Source of the DNA: Cynocephalus volans
Taxonomy: Eukaryota > Chordata > Mammalia > Dermoptera > Cynocephalidae
NCBI RefSeq assembly: GCF_027409185.1
Contig: NC_084474.1
Span: forward strand, 6,503,382-6,567,381
DNA length: 64,000 nt
Direction: 5' to 3'
The position numbers and the translations under genes are program-made. Within the stretch, counting starts at the first letter, position 1. Each line of letters starts with the position of its first letter. Shown one piece after another: positions 44,128 to 56,425 of this stretch. The notes beneath the pieces are model-generated. The model saw nothing but the letters and a program-made list of their open reading frames with translations. It did no database searches and was not told the origin of the DNA.

Positions 44128-45904
44128 TAATTCATCTCATTTTTACCTAAATTTAGATCAACTAGTTCACTGAAAGAAATTAAAAATAGTTACATTGATA
44201 TATTGCTTAAAAGCTAATAAAAAAAGAGAATTTAAATTGTTTTAAAATTATAATTTTAATTATATTTCACAATGAAAGATATTTAAAGCTTTATTTTCTG
44301 GCTTTTTGTTTGTTCGTTTGTTTGTTACTGTTGTTTTTGTTGCTTGGGTAAAATACATGTTGGGGAATTCTGTGAAATAGTCCACAGTGGTGGTATATGT
44401 GTTTAGAACCCCTTTGTCCCATGCAATTTTTATGGACATGAACATGAAAAATTGAGGGAATAATTAAATATTTTGGAAGTACATCTATCTTTAACAGAAA
44501 ATACTACTACAGTAGGAAGAAATTTAAAATGTATTTCTTTGAAAAACAATGTGAAATATTTTAATGTCATTTTCATTTATAAAGAATTTAAAATAATCAA
44601 AAATCTTTTTGCTTAAATTCAACTCACTTAGAAATATTGATAGCTATGCATTGAATTCTTTCTGATAAAATTATCATTATTAAAAAACAAACAAATAACT
44701 TAGGTGCAAAAATTCAGTAATGATTCCAGTGAACACAGAGTTCTCCTAGACCATATATCTTCATTCAGGTGGGCAGGAAAGAAATATGTTTTGTAAATCT
44801 TATTTTATATTTGCTCTCTGTAAAATATTTTAATGCATTGCTGTCTTTCCCTACAAAGAGAGTTTTGGGCGGGTAGGATACAATGAAAGTTGTAGGGGCC
44901 ACGATTAATGTCATCTGCAGAGGTTTTTGGAATTTTTGCCAGCAGGATAAGGCAATAGATTAACTATCTCTGAATAAAACTGCACTATGCTTTGAGAATT
45001 GACTAGTATCACCACTGCACTGCTGTATTTTTGTGACCCTGACTTTTGCAGCCATTTAAGTGTACTCACTTGGCCCTAATTCACTGTGCTGTTCTTTGAG
45101 ATTCAAGTCAACACAGAGCAACCTGCTGAAGTTTTCAGGGTTAGGATGACAGTAAAGGCCACAATAATAGCAACACAGTTACCATCATAATCATTGTAAA
45201 TATAATAGAGAATATACTCTACCTCAGAAGGTTTCTTCAGCATGCCAGGAGCTTGTAAAGGTGCTTACTTGTCTGTAATAAAACTTTGAAAGTAGCTTAG
45301 TTTTATCTCTGCAGTAAAATCTTGGTATAATGATCATCTGCTAGTTTGTATATAATTTTAAACATTTCATAACACATAAGGACTTTGAAGATCACAGCAG
45401 TAAATTTACAAGGTTTTACCCCGATAATGTGCATTTTTATATATTTTTATATGTTTATCAAATTATAATATTATAACACTTGTAGTTTGCAGATGGCTAT
45501 GCTAAATTCCTTGCTTATATTAAATGCAATAAGTTGATAACATGCTCTCTAAACATGTTTTTCACTACTGTGATGTCTTCATAGCTCATGAAAATTTCTC
45601 ATTTCCTAATGTGCATTTTTATAAAGTCAGTGTATTAGAATTTTCATAGTCAGAGTATTTTAAGCCTATATTGAAATACTATAATCAACTTTATTAATAT
45701 CCGTTTATTCTAAACTTTGAGTTCCCATTATATCTTGATAAATTGGGAAAAGGGTAACTACAAATATGAATATTGTTCTTTGAGAAACACTGAAAAAATA
45801 TATTTTTATGTTGTTTTGAAAGACATTTACAAATACATTCAATCTTCAACATAAACCAGAATATAAGCTTTTTAGTTGTATGACTAAAAGGACATTCTCT
45901 GAAG
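44128..45904. other. anonymous AT-rich intergenic DNA
   Basis: No gene or recognised repeat. Confidence 0.5.
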
Positions 45905-45981
45905 CAAATTGCCTAGGTTCAAATCCTGAGTGTTCTACTTGCTATCTGTAAGGGTTTCTTAACTTCTCTATACTTCATTTT

Positions 45982-46020
<39 letters not shown>

Positions 46021-46178
46021 GATTAGGAAAATAATAGTACTTACCTAACAGGAACACTGTGAGAACAAAATGAATTGTGCTTTGTGTTTGAAACTGGGAC
46101 TGGCACAAAGTGTGCACTATATAAATATATGTTAGTATTATCATTATTATTATTACTATTACTGCTATTATAAAACAT
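45905..46178 (+). mobile_element. MIR SINE with internal (TCAA)n expansion
   Basis: MIR text 'gcctaggttcaaatcctgagtg', 'ggaaaataatagtacttacctaac', 'gcactatataaatatatgttag', then an (ATT)n tail. A (TCAA)n of about nine units replaces the usual 'cagtttcctcatctgtaaa' block at 45983-46019. Confidence 0.75.
45983..46019. repeat. (TCAA)9 microsatellite
   Basis: About nine uninterrupted TCAA units inside a MIR. Confidence 0.95.
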
Positions 46179-46559
46179 AGATTACCATTTCATTGTACAA
46201 ATAAGCAATTTTATGATCATAGAAGTGATGACTTACTCAAAATCTATTGTGAAGAAAATATTAAAACCACATTCCGTTTTACTTATATAAAATCAGTTTT
46301 TATAGGAGAAAATATTTTTGTATTTAATGAGATACTTACACTGGCAATTTATTTCTGCGGTTTACTATATTAGTGATTTCTCTCTGTTGTTAACCTCTTA
46401 CAAAGATTTACTTTAAAATAATATAGGAAAATGTGGTAACTATCATCACATACAATCACTATTGGAGCACAGTGGAGAGGACTGAGAAGACTTCAGAAGA
46501 AAAGCATCAGATGTATGTGGAACTGAAACTGATTAAAATCAAAATTTTAAATCAAATGT

Positions 46560-46675
46560 GTGTCTTTTCATGCCATCTATCTGCCACTTTCTAATACATG
46601 GTCAAGATATTTAACTTCCTCAAAGTGTAGTTCTCTCCTCTGAAAAATAAGGACAACAAAAACATTCTTCGTGGC
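46560..46675 (+). mobile_element. MIR SINE fragment
   Basis: 'tctgccactttctaatacatggtcaagatatttaacttcctcaaagtg' follows the MIR core. Confidence 0.55.
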
Positions 46676-46699
46676 TTGCTAATTAATCCAGTTGTCTTT

Positions 46700-46960
46700 C
46701 CCAAAAATACATTTATAACTGGATATCCAAACATGCATGGGGATATTTATTGTAGCATTTTTATAATAGTAAAAGGTGTTACTGGAAATATGAATATATC
46801 TCTTTCAATAGGAAAATAACTGTAATTTATTTCATTATAAAAGCAGGGGAAAAAAACCTCCTAGAAACCAGGAAGAATGTTATTTACAAAATTGAAAAAA
46901 TATATATTTTAAAAATATACTCAATTATTTATTTTAAAATAAGAAAGAAGAAATAATGTC
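46700..46960 (+). mobile_element. old L1M 3' fragment
   Basis: 'atatttattgtagcatttttataatagtaaaaggtgttactggaaa' and the following A-rich text fit the end of ORF2 in old L1M families. It is highly diverged. Confidence 0.5.
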
Positions 46961-47136
46961 TACTCTAATCATCTTTATATGGCCTTACTTTGAAGAACCC
47001 TGCAGTTCTTAGCAAATGCAGTAAGATATAAGCAGATAGACTATACACATGATAGATAAATAGATACATACATACACACAAAGGGTCTTTAAAAAATAAA
47101 CATTATCTAATCTTGAACAATACAAATAATTCCCTT

Positions 47137-47151
47137 CAAGTTTTGACTTCT
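47137..47151 (+). repeat. target-site duplication of the twin-primed L1 (low side)
   Basis: caagttttgacttct matches caagttttaacttct at 50456-50470, with one mismatch. Confidence 0.9.
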
Positions 47152-48899
47152 CTTTTATTTTATTTTACTTTATTTTGTCAATATACATGTGGTTGATTAT
47201 TGAGGCCCATTACAGAAACCTCCCACCCTCGGCCCTCTCCTCCCTCCCTCTCAACAATGTCCTTTCTGTTCACTTGTTGTATCAACTTCAAGGAATTGTA
47301 ATTGTTGTGTTTTCTTCCCTCCCCCACTCCCGGTTGTTTTTGTGTATTTATTTATTTATTTTTAGCTCCCACGAATAAGTGAGAACATGTGGTATTTCTC
47401 TTTCTGTGCCTGACTTCTTTCACTTAATATAATTCTCTCTAGGTCCATCCATGTTGTTACAAGTGGCAGTATTTCATTCTTTTTTATAGCAGAGTAGTAT
47501 TCCATTCTGTAGATATACCACATTTTCCATATCCACTCATCTGATGATGGACATTTGGGCTGGTTCTAACTCTTAGCTATTGTAAAGAGTGCTGTGATGA
47601 ACATTGGGGAACAGGTATACCTTTGACTTGATGATTTCCATTCCTCTGGGTATATTCCCAGCAGTGGGATAGCTGGGTCATATGGTAGATCTATCTGCAA
47701 TTGTTTGAGGAACCTCCATATCATTTTCCATAGAGGCTGCAACATTTTGCAGTCCCACCAACAGTGTATGAAAGTTCCTTTTTCTCCACAACCTCGCCAA
47801 CATTTATCATTCACAGTCTTTTGGATATTAGCCATCCTAACTGGGGTGAGATGGTATCTCAGTGTGGTTTTGATTTGCATTTCCCAAATGCTGAGTTATG
47901 TTGAGCATTTTTTCGTGTGTCTCTTGGCCATTTGTATATCTTCCTTTGAGAAATGGCTATTTAGCTCTTTTGCCCATTTTTTAATTGGGTTGCTTGTTTT
48001 TTTGTTGTAAAGTTGTTTCAGTTCCTTGTATATTCTGGATATTAATCTTTTGTCAGATGTATATTTTGCAAATGTTTTCTCCCACTCTGTTGGTGGTCTT
48101 TTAACTCTGTTAATTGTTTCTTTTGCTGTACAGATGCTTTTTAGTTTGATATAATCCCATTTGTTTATTTTTCCTTTGGTTGTCCGTGCTTTTGGGATTG
48201 TATTCATGAAGTCTGTGTCCAGTCTTACTTCCTGAAGTGTTTATCCTATGTTTTCTTTAAGACATTTTATTGTTTCACGGTGTATATTTAATTCTTTAAT
48301 TCATTTTGAGTTGATTTTGGTATATGGTGAGAAGTATGGATCTAGTTTTATTATCCTGCATATTGATATCCAGTTATCCCAGCACTATTTGCTGAAGAGG
48401 CAGTCTCTTCCCCAGTGTACAGGCTTGGTGCCTTTGTCAAAGATCAGATGGCTGTAGGTGTGTGGGTTGATTTCTGGATTCTCTATTCTATTCCATTGAT
48501 CATTGTGTCTGTTTTTATGCCAGTACCATGCTCTTTTGGTTATTATAGCTTTGTAGTATAGTTTAATGTCAGGTAGTGTTATGCCTCCAGCTTTATTATT
48601 TTTTTCTCAGTATTGCTTTGGCTATGTGTGGTCTTTTGTTATTCCATATAAATAACTGGATAGTTTTCTTTTCCATTTCTGAAAAAAATGTCACTGGAAT
48701 TTTGGTGGAGATTTCATTGAATTTGTATATCACTTTGGGTAGTATGGACATTTTCACAATGTTGATTCTTCCAATCCAAGAGCATGGGATATCTTTCAAT
48801 CTTCTGTCCTCTTTAATTTCTCTCAGCAGTGGTTTGTAGTTCTCATTATAGAGATTTGTCACATCCTTTGTTAACTCAATTCCTAAGTATTTTATTTTC
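47152..48899 (-). mobile_element. twin-primed L1, 3' segment
   Basis: Minus-strand L1: T-rich tail, 3' UTR (47160-47370) and ORF2 C-terminal third up to 'tcctaagtattttatttt' at the inversion junction. Frames at 47566-47880 and 47896-48207 still show [18 protein letters not shown]-type ORF2 text, but stops separate them. Confidence 0.92.
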
Positions 48900-50455
48900 A
48901 CATGGAAATTAAACAGCATTCTACTTAATGACATATTGGTCCAAGGAGAAATCAAAGAGGAAATCGAAAAATTTATTGAAACTAATGAAAACAATGATAC
49001 ATCATACCAAAACCTGTGGGATACTGCAAAATCAGTACTAAGGGGGAAATTTATCACATTAAATGCTTACTGCAGAAGAATGGAAAGATGGCCAGTGAAC
49101 TACCTAATTATTCACCTTAAAGAACTAGAAAAACAAGAACAATCCAAACCCAAAGTTAGCAGATGGAAAGAAATCATTAAGATCAGAGCAGAACTTAATG
49201 AAATTGAAACCCCCAAAATAATACAAAAGATCAATGAATCAAAAAGTTGTTTTTTTGAAAGGATAAATAAAATTAACAAGCCATTAGCATGGCTAACTAA
49301 AAAAAGAAGAGAGCAGATCCAAATAACAAAAATTAGAAATTACAAAGGTGATAGTTACAACTGATACATCTGAAATACAAGGAATCATTCTAGACTACCA
49401 TAAACAACTATATACCAACAAATTTGAAAATCTGGAGGAAATGGATAAATTTCTGGACATGCACAAGCTACCAAAACTGAGCCAAGAAGATGTAGAAAAT
49501 CTGAACAGACCTATAAACAATAAAAGAGATTGAAGCTGTTATCAGAAGGCTCCCAGCAAAGAAAAGCCCAGGACCAGATGGATTCACAGCAGAATTTTAC
49601 CAAACATTCAAAGAGGAATTGGTACCAATTCTCTACAAACTATTCCAAAAGATTGAAACGGAGACAATTATCCCATACTCAGTCTCTGAAGCAAATATCA
49701 CCCTGATAGCAAAACCAGGTAAAGACACAACTAAAAAAGAAAACTGCAGGCCAATATCCTTGATGAATATAGATGCAAAAATCCTCAATAAAATAATAGC
49801 TAGTAGAATACAGCAACACATACACAAAATTATACACCATGATCACGTGGCATTATTCCCAGGGAAGCAAGGTTGGTTCAACATACACAAATCGATAAAT
49901 GTGATATACCATATCAAGAAAATCAAACACAAGGACCATAAGATCATCTCTACAGATGCTGAAAAAGCATTTGATAAAATTCAACACTCATTCATGATAA
50001 AGACTCTCTATAAGATAGGTATAGATGGAAAGTATCTCAACATAATTAAAGCCATATATGACAAACCCACTGCCTATATCATCTAGAATGGGGAAAAGCT
50101 GAAAGCTTTTCCTTTAAGAACAGGAACTAGACAAGGATGCCCACTCTCACCACTCCTATTCAACATAGTGTTGGAAGTACTAGCCAGAGTAATCAGAGAA
50201 GAGAAGGAAATTAAGGGCATCCAGATTGGAAAAGATGAAATTAAACTGTCCCACTTTGCAAATGACATGATCCTATATGTCGAACAGCCTGAAGCCTCTA
50301 CAGAAAAAACCTCTTGGAGTTGATAAAGGATTTCAGCAAAGTAGCAGGATACAAAGTCAACACACAAAAATCAGTAGCATTTCTATTCTCCAATAGTGAA
50401 CATGTAGAAAGAGAAATCAAGAAAGCTTGCTCATTTACAATAGCCACCAAAAAAA
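48900..50455 (+). mobile_element. twin-primed L1, inverted 5' segment
   Basis: Plus-strand ORF2 from the end of the endonuclease region ('catggaaattaaacagcatt') through the reverse transcriptase to 'tttacaatagccaccaaaaaaa'. RT text is legible in 49619-50086 ([18 protein letters not shown]). The catalytic ADD box near 50256-50270 reads FANDM, losing one Asp. This piece is directly contiguous, in L1 order, with the segment at 47152-48899. Confidence 0.92.
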
Positions 50456-50470
50456 CAAGTTTTAACTTCT
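50456..50470 (+). repeat. target-site duplication of the twin-primed L1 (high side)
   Basis: caagttttaacttct, partner of 47137-47151. Confidence 0.9.
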
Positions 50471-50670
50471 GGGCCATTTAAAATAGATAGCAAAGAATGA
50501 CCAAAAAGTCCAAAATATCATCCTCTTTACTTATACTAATATTGGAAAAGCAATGCAAGTAAATGGATTTCCCATTTTTAACTCTATAACTAAACAAACT
50601 GAACCATGGATTACCAGCCCCACTTTACTACCTCATTCTTCCACACATGGAGTGGGGTTTGGGATATCCA

Positions 50671-51119
50671 TTTAAATTAGTCTGTCTCTGTTGCTTATAG
50701 CAGAAATACCTGAAATTGGGAGGTTCGTAAAGAAACAATATTCATTGCTTACAGCTTCAGAGACTTGGAAGTCCAAAGTCCAGGGAATGCATCTGGTGAG
50801 GGCCTTGTTCATGGTGACTCTATGCAGTGACACAGGATGTCACATGGTGGATGGCTAAGCAGAGACAGCAAGAGAGAGAGAGAGAGCGCACACACGTGCA
50901 ATTCTGATGTGCTCTCTTTTAAAGCCATCAGAATCACAGCCATGATCACCATTAAACCATCAATAGATTAACCCATCCATCAGGGTACAGTCCTCACAAT
51001 CTAATCACCTCTTTAAAGCCCCACTTTTAATTACTATGATAGGATTATCTACCCAGTAAACATTGTCACAGTGGGAATCAAGTCTCAATGAGCTTTGCGG
51101 GGACATCTAATCCTTAGCA
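50671..51119 (-). mobile_element. MaLR LTR (MST/THE1-like), 3' LTR
   Basis: On the plus strand it opens 'attagtctgtctctgttgcttatagcagaaatacctgaaattggga' and closes just before a reversed polypurine tract (ttctccccctaactctcc at 51120-51137). That order fits a minus-strand ERVL-MaLR 3' LTR. A (GA)n run lies at 50870-50887. It is ancient and non-coding. Confidence 0.7.
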
Positions 51120-52388
51120 TTCTCCCCCTAACTCTCCAAAACTCATGTCCTTTTCACATACAAAGAAATTCATTTCATCCCCGAAGTCTTAACTTGTTTC
51201 AACTCAAAATTTCAAAGTCTGAACTCCCATCTTTGAAATCAAATCAAGTTATCTACTCCCAAGACAAAATGGTACGACAAACATAGGGTACACATTTCCA
51301 GTCAAAAAGGGAGAAATAAGCCAAAAGAAAGAAGTAATAGGTTGCAAACAATTTCAAAAACCAGCAGGATAGGTGTTAAATATTAAAGCTGGAGAATCAT
51401 GTACCTTGACCCCATGTTTGTCATCCTCCACAGACTAATGTGGGGATTGGGTCCTCAAGACCTCAGGCAGCCCTGCTGTAATGGCTTTCCTGATTTCCAG
51501 CCATTCTTTACCTTTCCCAGGTTGGCATTGCATGCTGGTAGCACTACAGTTATGTGATCTCCACGGTGGTTCCATTGTTGTGGCTGCACTAGATATAGTA
51601 CTGTTGGGAATTCTCTCCTGCAACTTCGACCCTATGTTTCCACTTGGCATTGCTTTAGTGAAGGCTTTATTTGGTGACTCCAACCCTGTGACAGATCTCT
51701 TCCTGGGTCCCCAGGTTTTTTCATACATCCTTTGAAATTGAGGTGGAGGCTTCCAAGCCTCCACAGCTCCGAGATTCTGTGAGCCTATAGACTTAACGCC
51801 ATGTGGATACTGCCAAGACATCGGGTTTGTATATTCTGAAGGTGCAAGTTCTGCCACACCAAGGGTCATTTTAGCTACTGCCGGGCAACAGAAGCAGCTG
51901 GAAAAACTATAGCAAGACAGGGTGTTGGTGCAGGGAGTAGGTTCCTGAAGTTTCCCTGTGCAGCAAGCCTGCGGAGGGTGTCTTGGGTTGTTCCCAAAAG
52001 TCATTCTTTTTTGCCAGGCCTCCGGACTTGTGATGGGAAGGGTGACTTTGAAGATTGCTGAAATGCCTACAAAGTCTTTATTTCATTCTCTTGTATTCCA
52101 CATATTCTTTACTAATCTCCTTAGCAAACGTTTGCTGGACTACACCCCTGCTTTATTCTCCCAAAGACAATTTTTCACTCTTTACATGGTCAGGCTAAGA
52201 ATTTTTTTAAAAAAATTTTTTCCCTGTTTTCTTTTGAATTATAAATTCTGGCGTTATGTCTTTTTTTTTTTTTTTTATTTTTTTACCATAACTCAGCATA
52301 GGCTGTTCTAAGTAGGCATGCCACTTCATGAATGGTTTGTTGCTTAGAACTTCTTTCCACCAAATACCCTTTCAACACCTTATACTGT
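51120..52388 (-). mobile_element. MaLR internal region (MST/THE1-int-like)
   Basis: It follows the reversed MaLR internal order: 'aactcatgtccttttcacat', 'tcaaaatttcaaagtctgaa', 'gggtacacatttccagtcaaaaagggagaaataagcc', 'aggcctccggacttgtgatggg', 'ggtttgttgcttagaacttctttccaccaaatacc'. A 189-codon minus-strand frame (51435-52004) is part of this gag-like relic. The 5' part and 5' LTR are absent, and L1 sequence begins next. Confidence 0.7.
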
Positions 52389-52389
52389 C

Positions 52390-53465
52390 AGAAAGGATTA
52401 AAAAGTTATACCCAACTACTTGCTGTCTTCAAGAGACTCACCTCACCTGTAAAGATCCACACAGACTAAAAGTGAAGTGATGGAAAAAGATATACCAGAC
52501 AAATAGAAACCAAAACCAAAACTAAAACCAAGCAAGAGTAGCTATTCTTATATTAGATAAAATAGACTTTAAAACAAAAACCATAAAAAAGATAAAGAAG
52601 GCCACTATATAATGATAAAGGGATCTATCCAGCAAGAAGACATAACTATCATAAATATATATGCACCCAACACTGGAGTACCAAGATATATAAAATGAAC
52701 ACTATTAGGCTTAAAGAAAGAGGTAGACCTTGATATAATAATAGTGGGGGACCTGAACACCCCTCTCTCAGCACTGGAGAGATCATCTAGGCAACAAATC
52801 AACAGAGGAACACAGGATTTAAACTACACCTTACACAAATTGGACGTGGCAGATATCTACAGAACATGTCATCCAGCAACTACAGAATATACATTGTTCT
52901 CATCAGTACATAGAATATTCCTCAGGATAGACCACTTGTTAGGTCATAAATCAAGACTTACCAAAGTGAAAAAAAAAATCAATGTCATCTCAAGCATCTT
53001 TTCAGACCACAATGGATTGATACTAGAAATTAAGAAGCAAAACTCAGGACACTATACAAATGTATGGAAGTTAAACAAAAGTCTCTTGAATGACCTATGG
53101 GTCCAAAAAAAAATTAAACAGGAAATCAAAAAATTTCTCAAAACTAACAAAAATCAAGACACATCATATCAAGACCTGTGGGATATTGCAAAAGCAGTAC
53201 TAACAGGGAAGTTTATTGCAATTAATGTTTACATCAAAAAAGTAGAAGGATTTCAAATAAACAACCAAATGCTACACACCTCAAAGAACTAGAAGAACAA
53301 GAACAATCCAATTCTAAAGTTAGTAGATGGAAATAAACAATTAAGATCAAAGGAAAACTAAATGAAATAGAGACAGAAAAAATGACACAAAGGATTAATG
53401 AGACAAAAAGTTGATTTTTTGAGTAGACAGACAAAATAGACAAACTATTAGCTACGTTAAGAAGA

Positions 53466-53499
<34 letters not shown>

Positions 53500-56425
53500 A
53501 AAATAACAAAAATCAGAAATGAGAAAGGAGACATTACAAACAATACCACAGAAATAAAAAGAATCATTAGAGACTATTAAAAACAAATATAAGCCAAGAA
53601 ATTTGAAAATCTGGAGGAAATGGATAAATTTCTGGACACGTACTAACTACCAAGACCGAACCAAGGAAAAATAGAAAACCTGAACAGACCAATAACAAGC
53701 AATAAGATTGAAGCATCAATCAGAAGTCTTCTAACAACAACCAAAAAAGCCAAGGACTTGATTCATTTACTAATGAATTATACCAAACTTTGAAGAGGAA
53801 TTAACACCAGTTCTCTTAAAACTATTCCACAAAATTGAAGCAGAGGCCACTCTCCCAAAGGGGCCAGAATCACCTAGCTCCAGACAAAGATACAACACAA
53901 AAAAGGAAAAGTACAGGCCAATATCTCTGGTGAGCATAGATTCAAAAATCCTATACAAAATATTAACAGTCAGAATGCCACCACGCATCAAAAATATTAT
54001 ACACCATGATCAAGTGTCCATCCCAGAGATGCAAGGATGGTTCAGCATACACAAGCCAATAAATGTGATGTACCACATCAACAAAAGCAGAAACAAAAAC
54101 CATATGATCATCTCAATAGATGTAGAAAAAGCATTTGATAAAATTCAACATCCCTTCATGATAAAGGATCTCAGCAAATTAGGTACATAAAGAAATTATC
54201 TTAGCACAGTAAGAGCTATATACAACAAATCCACTGCCAATACCATCCTTTCAGCTTGTTTCTTAAGATCAGGAACAAGACAAGTATGCCCGCTGTCACC
54301 AAACCTATTAAACATAGTGTTAGAAGTGCTGCAAGAGTAATCAGGCAATAGAGAGAAATAAAAGTCATACAGATTGGATATGACAAAGTCAAACTGTCCT
54401 GGTTTGCAGATGACATGATCCTATATATGGATCTAAAGACTCTACCAAAAAACATGTAGAGCTCATTACAATTTCAATAATGTTGAAAGATACAATATCA
54501 AACACTCAAAAATCAGTAGAATTTTTATTCTCCAATAAAAAAACTAGCAGTAACAGAAATCAAGAAAGTAAGCCCATTTACATTAGTTACAAACAAAATA
54601 AAAACAAACACCAGGAAGCAATTTAAGCAAGGAGATGAAACATCTCTACAGAGAGAACTAGAAATTAGTACTGAAAAGAATTAAAGAAGACACAAAAAGG
54701 TGGAAAGATATTCCATGCTCTTTGACTGAGTCAACATTGTCAAAATGTCCATACTACCCAAAGCAATCTACAGACTCAATGCAATCCCCATAAAAATATT
54801 GATGACATCTTTCACAAAAACAGAAAAAACTATCCAAACTTTCACATGAAACAACAAAAGACCCTGAATGGTCAACGCAATCCTGAGCACGAAAAAAAAA
54901 AACAAATTAATAAAATAAAATAAAATAAAACAAAATAAAGCCAGAGGCATAACAGTACCTGACTTCAAATTTTACCACAAAGCTACAGTAACCAGATCAG
55001 CAGGATACTGGCATAAACATAGACATTCAGACCGATGGAACAGAATAGAGAACTTAGAAATCAACCCACAGACTAGCCAGCTGATCTTTGACAAAGGCAA
55101 CAAGAACATGCATTGGGGAAAAGACTGCCTCTTCAATAAATGTTGCTGGGAAAACTGGACATTCATAAGTAAAAGAATGAAGCTAGACCCATACCTCTCA
55201 CTGTATACCAAAGTCAACTCAAAATGGATTAAAGACTTAAGTATAAGACCGAAAACTATAAAACTACTAAAGGAAAACATGGGGAAATACTTCCGGAAGT
55301 AGTACTGGGCAAAGCATTTACAAATAAGAGCCCCAAAGCACAAGCAACAACAACAAAAATAAGCAAATAGAATTATATCAAACTAAAAAGCTTCTGCACA
55401 GCAAAAGAAACAATTAACAGAGTGAAAAGACAACCTAGAAAATGGGAAGAAATATTTTCAAACTATGCTACTGACAAAGGATTAATATCCAGAATATACA
55501 AAGAACTCAAACAATTTAACAGTAAGAAAATGAGTAACCAGAATAAAAAATGGGCAAAGGATCTGAATAGACATTTCTCAAAGTAAGCTATACAAATAGC
55601 CAACAGGTACATGAAAAAATGCTCACCATCACTAATCATCAGGGAAATGCAAATCAAAACTTCACTGAAATATCATCTTACCTCAGTCAGACTAGCTATT
55701 ATCAAAAAGGCAGAGAGTAACAAATGCTGGTGAGGATGTGGAGAAGGGGAAACCTTCCTACACTGTTGGTGGGACTGTAAATTAGTACAGTCACTATGGA
55801 AAACAGTATGGAGGCTCTGCAAATAACTACAGATAGAACTGCCATACAATCCAGCAATCCACTGCTGGGTTTATACCCAAAGGAATAGAAATTGTCGTGT
55901 TCAAGGAATATGTGCACTCCCATGTTTATCACAGCTCTCTTTATAATAGCTAAGTTAGAACCAACCTAAATGTCCATTGACAGATGATCGGATAAGGAAA
56001 ATGTGCTATGTAAACTCAAGGAAATAGTACTTGGCCATAAAAATGAATGAAATTTTTCCTTTTGTAGCAACATGGATGCACTTAGAGAATTTTATGTTAA
56101 ATAAGCCGATATAGAAAGAGAAACACCACATGTCTTCATCCCTAAGTAGGAGCAAATAAACAACCAACAATTACAATATTAAATTGAACTTTCAAAAACA
56201 AAGAGAAGAAAATTGTAGCTTTTAGAGGTGGGAAAGAGGGAGAAGGGGGGTTAGAAAGAAATTTGTTGAGTATCACAAAGACATTACGTTTTGCATACTT
56301 GATTATACTAATTATCCTGATTTGATCACCAGATATTACATTCAATACACCAGGTATTGATATTCAAATCTGTTCTCCACAATATGTATAATCAATTATG
56401 TTTCAATAAAAAACGATTAAAAAAA
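52390..56425 (+). mobile_element. older L1, 5'-truncated within ORF2
   Basis: Plus-strand ORF2 from the endonuclease region ('acttgctgtcttcaagagactcacc') through endonuclease text (NIYAPN-like at about 52655), RT (53930-54190: [15 protein letters not shown]) and an FADDM box (about 54398-54412) to the C-terminus near 56140. A 3' UTR ending 'gtttcaataaaaaacgattaaaaaaaa' follows. There are many stops and frameshifts, and a (GA)n lies at 53468-53498. It is clearly more diverged than the L1 at 40476 and has a different 3' UTR. Confidence 0.9.
53468..53498. repeat. (GA)n microsatellite
   Basis: About 15 GA units within the older L1. Confidence 0.9.

Noticed and set aside
45983-46019. CRISPR-like periodic repeat
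   Set aside because: It is a 4-bp microsatellite without spacers. No CRISPR array exists in this mammalian DNA.
51435-52004. 189-codon minus-strand frame as a host gene
   Set aside because: It lies inside the MaLR internal region and follows its repeat sequence.
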